Origin: Numida meleagris
Lineage: Eukaryota; Chordata; Aves; Galliformes; Numididae
Assembly (NCBI RefSeq): GCF_002078875.1
Contig: NC_034421.1
Span: 6,772,887-6,836,886 of the forward strand
Length of the DNA: 64,000 nt
Reading direction: 5' to 3'
This document shows, piece by piece, positions 60,392-64,000 of this stretch (its first letter is position 1; each line of letters starts with the position of its first letter). Below the pieces are notes generated by a model. The model ran no database searches, was not told where the DNA came from, and saw nothing but the letters and a program-made list of their open reading frames with translations. The position numbers and the translations under genes are program-made.

Positions 60392-63300
60392 ATGGCGGAA
60401 GGGGCGCGAGCGGCCGTGCGGAGGAACTCGCCGCAGCCGCTGGAATTGGAGCGAAGGGACCTCCTGACCGCGCGGCGGTGGGGGCTGCACCGCACCCTGC
60501 AGGTGGGCAGCCGGCGGGGCGCGGCGGGATGCGGCGGCAGCAGCAGCCGTGCTGAGCTGCGTGCGCTGCGCTCTGCCCGCAGTGCCGCGTCCCGCTGCAG
60601 CGGCTGCTGGTCGTGGCCCGGCTGCGCGAGGAGGTGGAGGCGGAGGAAGTGGCAGGTGGGTGGCTCTGTGTGTCAGGTGCGTTAAGGCAGTTTTTTTTTT
60701 TTTTTCCCGGAGCAATTCTATGAGCTGGTGCCAGTGTCAGGCAGAGGCAGAAATTCAGCTGCAGGTGCAGAACTGCTGCAGTGTTTCACGCTTGGGGCCT
60801 GCAGGCAGTGCATCCATAGCAACAATGGTGTAACTGCACCTCTCTAGTAAAGGAGTAGCACAGGGTGCCCAGAGGTGGCGGTGCCCCATCCCTGCAGACA
60901 CCCACAGTCAGGCTCGACGGGGCTCTGAGCACTGATGGAGCTGTGGGTGTCCCTGCTCAGTGCAGGGCATAGGACCAGGCCCCTTCCAACTCATGATTCT
61001 GTGACTCAGTGAATGCGAACAGGAATTGGACTCCCGCTGCACTTAGTAGTGAGGTTTGGGTACAGATTTAGGATCAGATTGTATTGTGGTGCTGCATGCT
61101 TCAAGAAGCGATTCCCATGTTCCCATTAAAGTGATGCTTTAATGCTTCTTCTGAATGACAAAAACATAATTTGTAACTCTGAGCACGCAGAACAGAGCAC
61201 TGACCTGCTGGAACTCTCACTATGAGCAGCGTGACAAACTGTTTCTTTTGAAACAAGGTTATCACAGAGAATTGTTTGAAGATGCATCAGAATACTACAC
61301 GAGAGAACAAGTCTCAGGGCTGCTGCTTCTCAGTTCCAGCCATGTTCTTCATGTAGTGGAAGTAAGTTAAAGGAATTCCCAGTGGGATCCAGTGGCCTTG
61401 ATTTAGCTTCGTACAAACGTGGCTGCTCAGGTGCAGCTGAGTACAAACGTGGGACCACCTCTTATTCCATACATTGGTTTAAAGTAAGAACTAAGGGCTG
61501 AGTAGTGGTGCGGGGTCTCAGCAGCTTTCCTTTGGAATTTGGTGCCCCCAATACTGCAGCGAACTGCCCCAGAGCAGGGATGTGAAAGCATGAAGTGCTG
61601 TGCTCTGTCAGGCATAGTAGGAACATGCTTTGTCCTCAGTGCTTGATCTCAAAGGCAAAGCCTATTTACAGGAAGGGATGCAGAAGAATTATTTTTTATT
61701 CAGATATTATTTTGTAATATGCAATTCCGTAAAAACTCTACTCTTTCCTCTGCAGTCTTGCAGTAGCACAATATATTTTCTCATCCGAGCTCTTGCTTCT
61801 CTTCAAAATCAGGGTTCTAGGTAAGTGGTTCCCATTACCTTTGCTGAAAGAAAATTGTAACAGAAGTGCTTGCTCCTTTCAAGTTAAACAGAACACTAGG
61901 TACAATTGTATTGACCTTTCATCTTCTTTCTGAGTGCCTTGGGGCACGGTAGCATCCAATAGTAGCCCCCAGTAGCTGGGGCAGGAGGTGTGCATCACGT
62001 ACAGCACATCATGCTCAGGCAGCACTGAGAGTGTAGATCACACATTGCTTGGGTTCTGAAACATGAATGTGATGTGATACAAACTGCTTGCTGTTCTTAA
62101 GGACAGAATTCGCTCCCTTTCCACGCAGTGCTCTTCTCCAGGAAATCAGAGTGCTGGTGGTGGCACCCAACATCCCAAGCAGGCTGTTCCCAGTGTGGCA
62201 TGTGGCAGTGGTGACGTCTCCTGTGACACATCCGGAAGACTCAGCGCAATCGCAGTCTATAGAAGAGGTGGTCACAGAGTGTCTTACGCTCCTGATCAAT
62301 GTGTCAGCCTATGTGCTAAAATCTGCTGAGGTAAAGTTCCCAGTTTGCCCCCCAAGTGCTCCACTCCCCCACACCGTACAGCAGTCACAGTCTGTCAGCA
62401 CGCACAGAGGATCCTAGAGGCAGCGTGGAAGCATTACAAAAAGTCATTGCTTTATTCTGCATTGCTTTTTGGGCCTGTGTCTGGCTGTTTTGTGCAGCTG
62501 TTTGAGTGAGCTCATCCACAGTGCTGCCACAGGCTAGTGCCCGATGAGTGCCTCTCCTGGGCCATGACCCTGAGCGCTCCTGAAGGACACAGGGACGAGG
62601 AGCGGCCCCAGCCCTGCTGCTCAGGGCCAGCTGCCCTAAGGTAACTCCCAGCCCTGTTCCCTTGCTGCACCTGCATCAAAATGCTCTTTGTTCCGCAGGA
62701 TGAGAGCGAGGCCAGCAGTGACAGTCTGTGCACTCTTGCCCCTGAGCTGCTCATCCCAGCAGAGACTATTGGCTACTTGTTTAAAGCTGAAGAATGTGCA
62801 AGCCCTGTAGATTTTCTGAGAATGTATTTGAGTCCGTTTCAGCTTGCCCTGGATTCTGGTACGTTACATGCAGTTTTAGGGACAAACATTACATGTGGTC
62901 ACACAGCCAGAATCTTGACTCATAGCACTGAACTTGGAGTTTGAAAAGCCTGTTCCAGTGTCAGAGCAAGGACCTAGAGCAGGAAGCATTATTCCTGCCA
63001 CAGGACCCCTGAGCAGAAGGAACAGAGCAGCCGTGGGTGTTTCGGGCTGCAGCAGCAGCGAGAGCGACCAAAATACTGGAACATGTCAGCAAGTGCAGTG
63101 CATCCCATATGGAATGCAGTTCTATTTTGCAGTGAAGCTTTAGGTCTAGTTTAGTAAACTGAAGGAAATGTATTATGGAACATGATGAGATTAATAGGTT
63201 AACTAAATGAGTCCTGCGAGTTATATGATTATTGCTGTTACTTGCTCTCCTTTCATTCACAGAAGTCGTATGGCCCATTCCCTTGCACTTATCTGCCTGA
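60392..63300 (+). CDS. TEX47: TEX47-like protein, complete
   Basis: Seven exons join in phase to 753 nt (250 aa): 60392-60502, 60583-60655, 61258-61361, 61756-61820, 62129-62330, 62699-62858 and 63263-63300, ending at TGA 63298-63300. The start has a strong context (ggccatgg). Recognisable segments are LQRLLVVARL, VSGLLLLSSSHVLHVVE, RVLVVAPNIPSRLFPVWHV, SIEEVVTECLTLLINVSAYV, LAPELLIPAETIGYLFKAEE and DFLRMYLSPFQLALDSE. These resemble the mammalian testis-expressed protein TEX47 (C7orf62, 253 aa as I recall), a small protein with a predicted BLUF-like alpha/beta fold and no established biochemical role. Exon phases are fully consistent. The alternative is an unnamed paralogue of TEX47, which a homology search could decide. 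Confidence 0.8.
60656..62698 (+). other. introns of the TEX47-like gene
   Basis: Introns over 300 nt are 60656-61257 (with a T-run near 60690 and the CR1 copy), 61362-61755, 61821-62128 and 62331-62698. No other gene is recognisable. Confidence 0.6.
60851..61012 (+). mobile_element. CR1 3' fragment
   Basis: The stretch agcacagggtgcccagaggt, ggtgccccatccctgcagac, ggctcgacggggctctgagc and ccccttccaactcatgattc is the sense-strand CR1 3' end, finishing with tgattctgtgactc. It lies in the second intron of the TEX47-like gene, in the same orientation. Confidence 0.87.
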
Positions 63301-63540
63301 TGCAGTCTGTTCCCAGCATTTCTCCTTGCAGCAGGACTCTCATGTTTCACACAAATCCACACACAAAGATGCATGGCTCCCACTGCAGTCCGTGAGGCGG
63401 GAGGAGCTGAGCAGCAGCAGCTGCAGAACCCAGGGATAACAGCACAGCGGTGGGTGTGGAACTACCATCTCTGATGGGCTGCAGAAGTGGCCATATTAGT
63501 GATGCACTTGAATAAATATGCCTTAGGCTGATTAAAGGCG
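63301..63540 (+). other. 3' UTR of the TEX47-like gene
   Basis: The sequence from the stop codon to just after the AATAAA at 63511 would give a short 3' UTR of about 230 nt. Confidence 0.6.
63511..63516 (+). terminator. poly(A) signal AATAAA of the TEX47-like gene
   Basis: A canonical hexamer (cttgaataaatatgcc) lies about 210 nt after the stop codon, with T/G-rich sequence (tttcagtttgtcgtgg) about 30 nt further on. Confidence 0.65.
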
Positions 63541-64000
63541 ATCTTTCAGTTTGTCGTGGAGATGCCTTGAACCCCATGCCCAGGGGAGTAGTGGGGCTGA
63601 GTAGTGCCAGGCCTGGACCCTGGCATGACTGTGCACTGGAGACTGCACCCAGCAGAATCTCTGCATATCCCCAGGCTGGGCTGAAGGTGCTGCTGCTCCA
63701 TAGGACAGTGGGCAGCAGCTGCTGGGGCTCAGCTGCCGTCCTCAGCCCAGCACTGCCCAGGGAGCACCTGGAACAATGCTGCAGTGGAGTGAGGCACCCA
63801 GCAGCGGGCAGAGCTCCTGCTGGGCACAGCCCAGGCTGAGGCATGGCTGCTGCCAGCTCCGCATGCATGCAGCAGCTGGGCCCAGGAGCTGCACCCAGGG
63901 GTGCTATGGCCCCACCATTCCTCAGGGTCCACATTTCCAGCTTCAATCCTGATGCTGCGCACTCCAGGTAGGAGCTCTGGCTTCCCATAGCTCTGCTGAT
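63541..64000. other. right-edge intergenic sequence
   Basis: GC-rich sequence without a supported gene. ORFs on both strands, including a 213-aa one on the minus strand, have a composition typical of chance ORFs and no motif I recognise. Confidence 0.5.

Noticed and set aside
63347..63988. 213-aa minus-strand ORF at the right edge
   Set aside because: No recognisable motif, a biased composition, and overlap with the 3' exon and UTR of the TEX47-like gene.

Overview
This window is vertebrate nuclear DNA, most likely from a bird and probably a galliform such as chicken. The genes have many short GT-AG exons. The recognisable interspersed repeats are 3' fragments of CR1 non-LTR retrotransposons, and there are no Alu, B1 or L1 copies. 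The DNA is GC-rich with fairly short introns, as in an avian microchromosome. The species and chromosome are inferred. There are no operons, CRISPR arrays, or recognisable tRNA or rRNA genes.

Five protein-coding genes can be read exon by exon with consistent splice phases. (1) The 3' half of E4F1, a C2H2 zinc-finger transcription factor, lies on + at 521-4993. Base 1 looks like the donor of the preceding exon. (2) ZDHHC4, a palmitoyltransferase of 343 aa, lies on - at 13600-7309 and converges with E4F1. (3) GRID2IP (delphilin), a PDZ/harmonin-like/formin scaffold of about 1230 aa, lies on + at 18015-44323 and is head-to-head with ZDHHC4. (4) SLC5A11 (SMIT2/SGLT6), a sodium/solute symporter of about 635 aa, lies on + at 50018-59510. 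(5) A TEX47-like gene of 250 aa lies on + at 60392-63300.

The rest is introns, UTRs, CpG-rich promoter candidates upstream of ZDHHC4, SLC5A11 and the TEX47-like gene, seven CR1 remnants, an ATCC microsatellite in a GRID2IP intron and a GGCAC microsatellite next to the ZDHHC4 start. The genes share no evident pathway. Each has its own promoter, and their grouping looks like ancestral synteny: from memory, the human orthologues lie at several places on chromosomes 16 and 7.

I found no convincing new biological system. The points most worth checking are three PDZ modules in GRID2IP, a 93-nt in-frame optional intron and a 6-nt microexon candidate in the same gene, a divergent linker exon in SLC5A11, the multi-exon TEX47-like gene, and a 20-bp perfect palindrome with a p53-family half-site in a GRID2IP intron.
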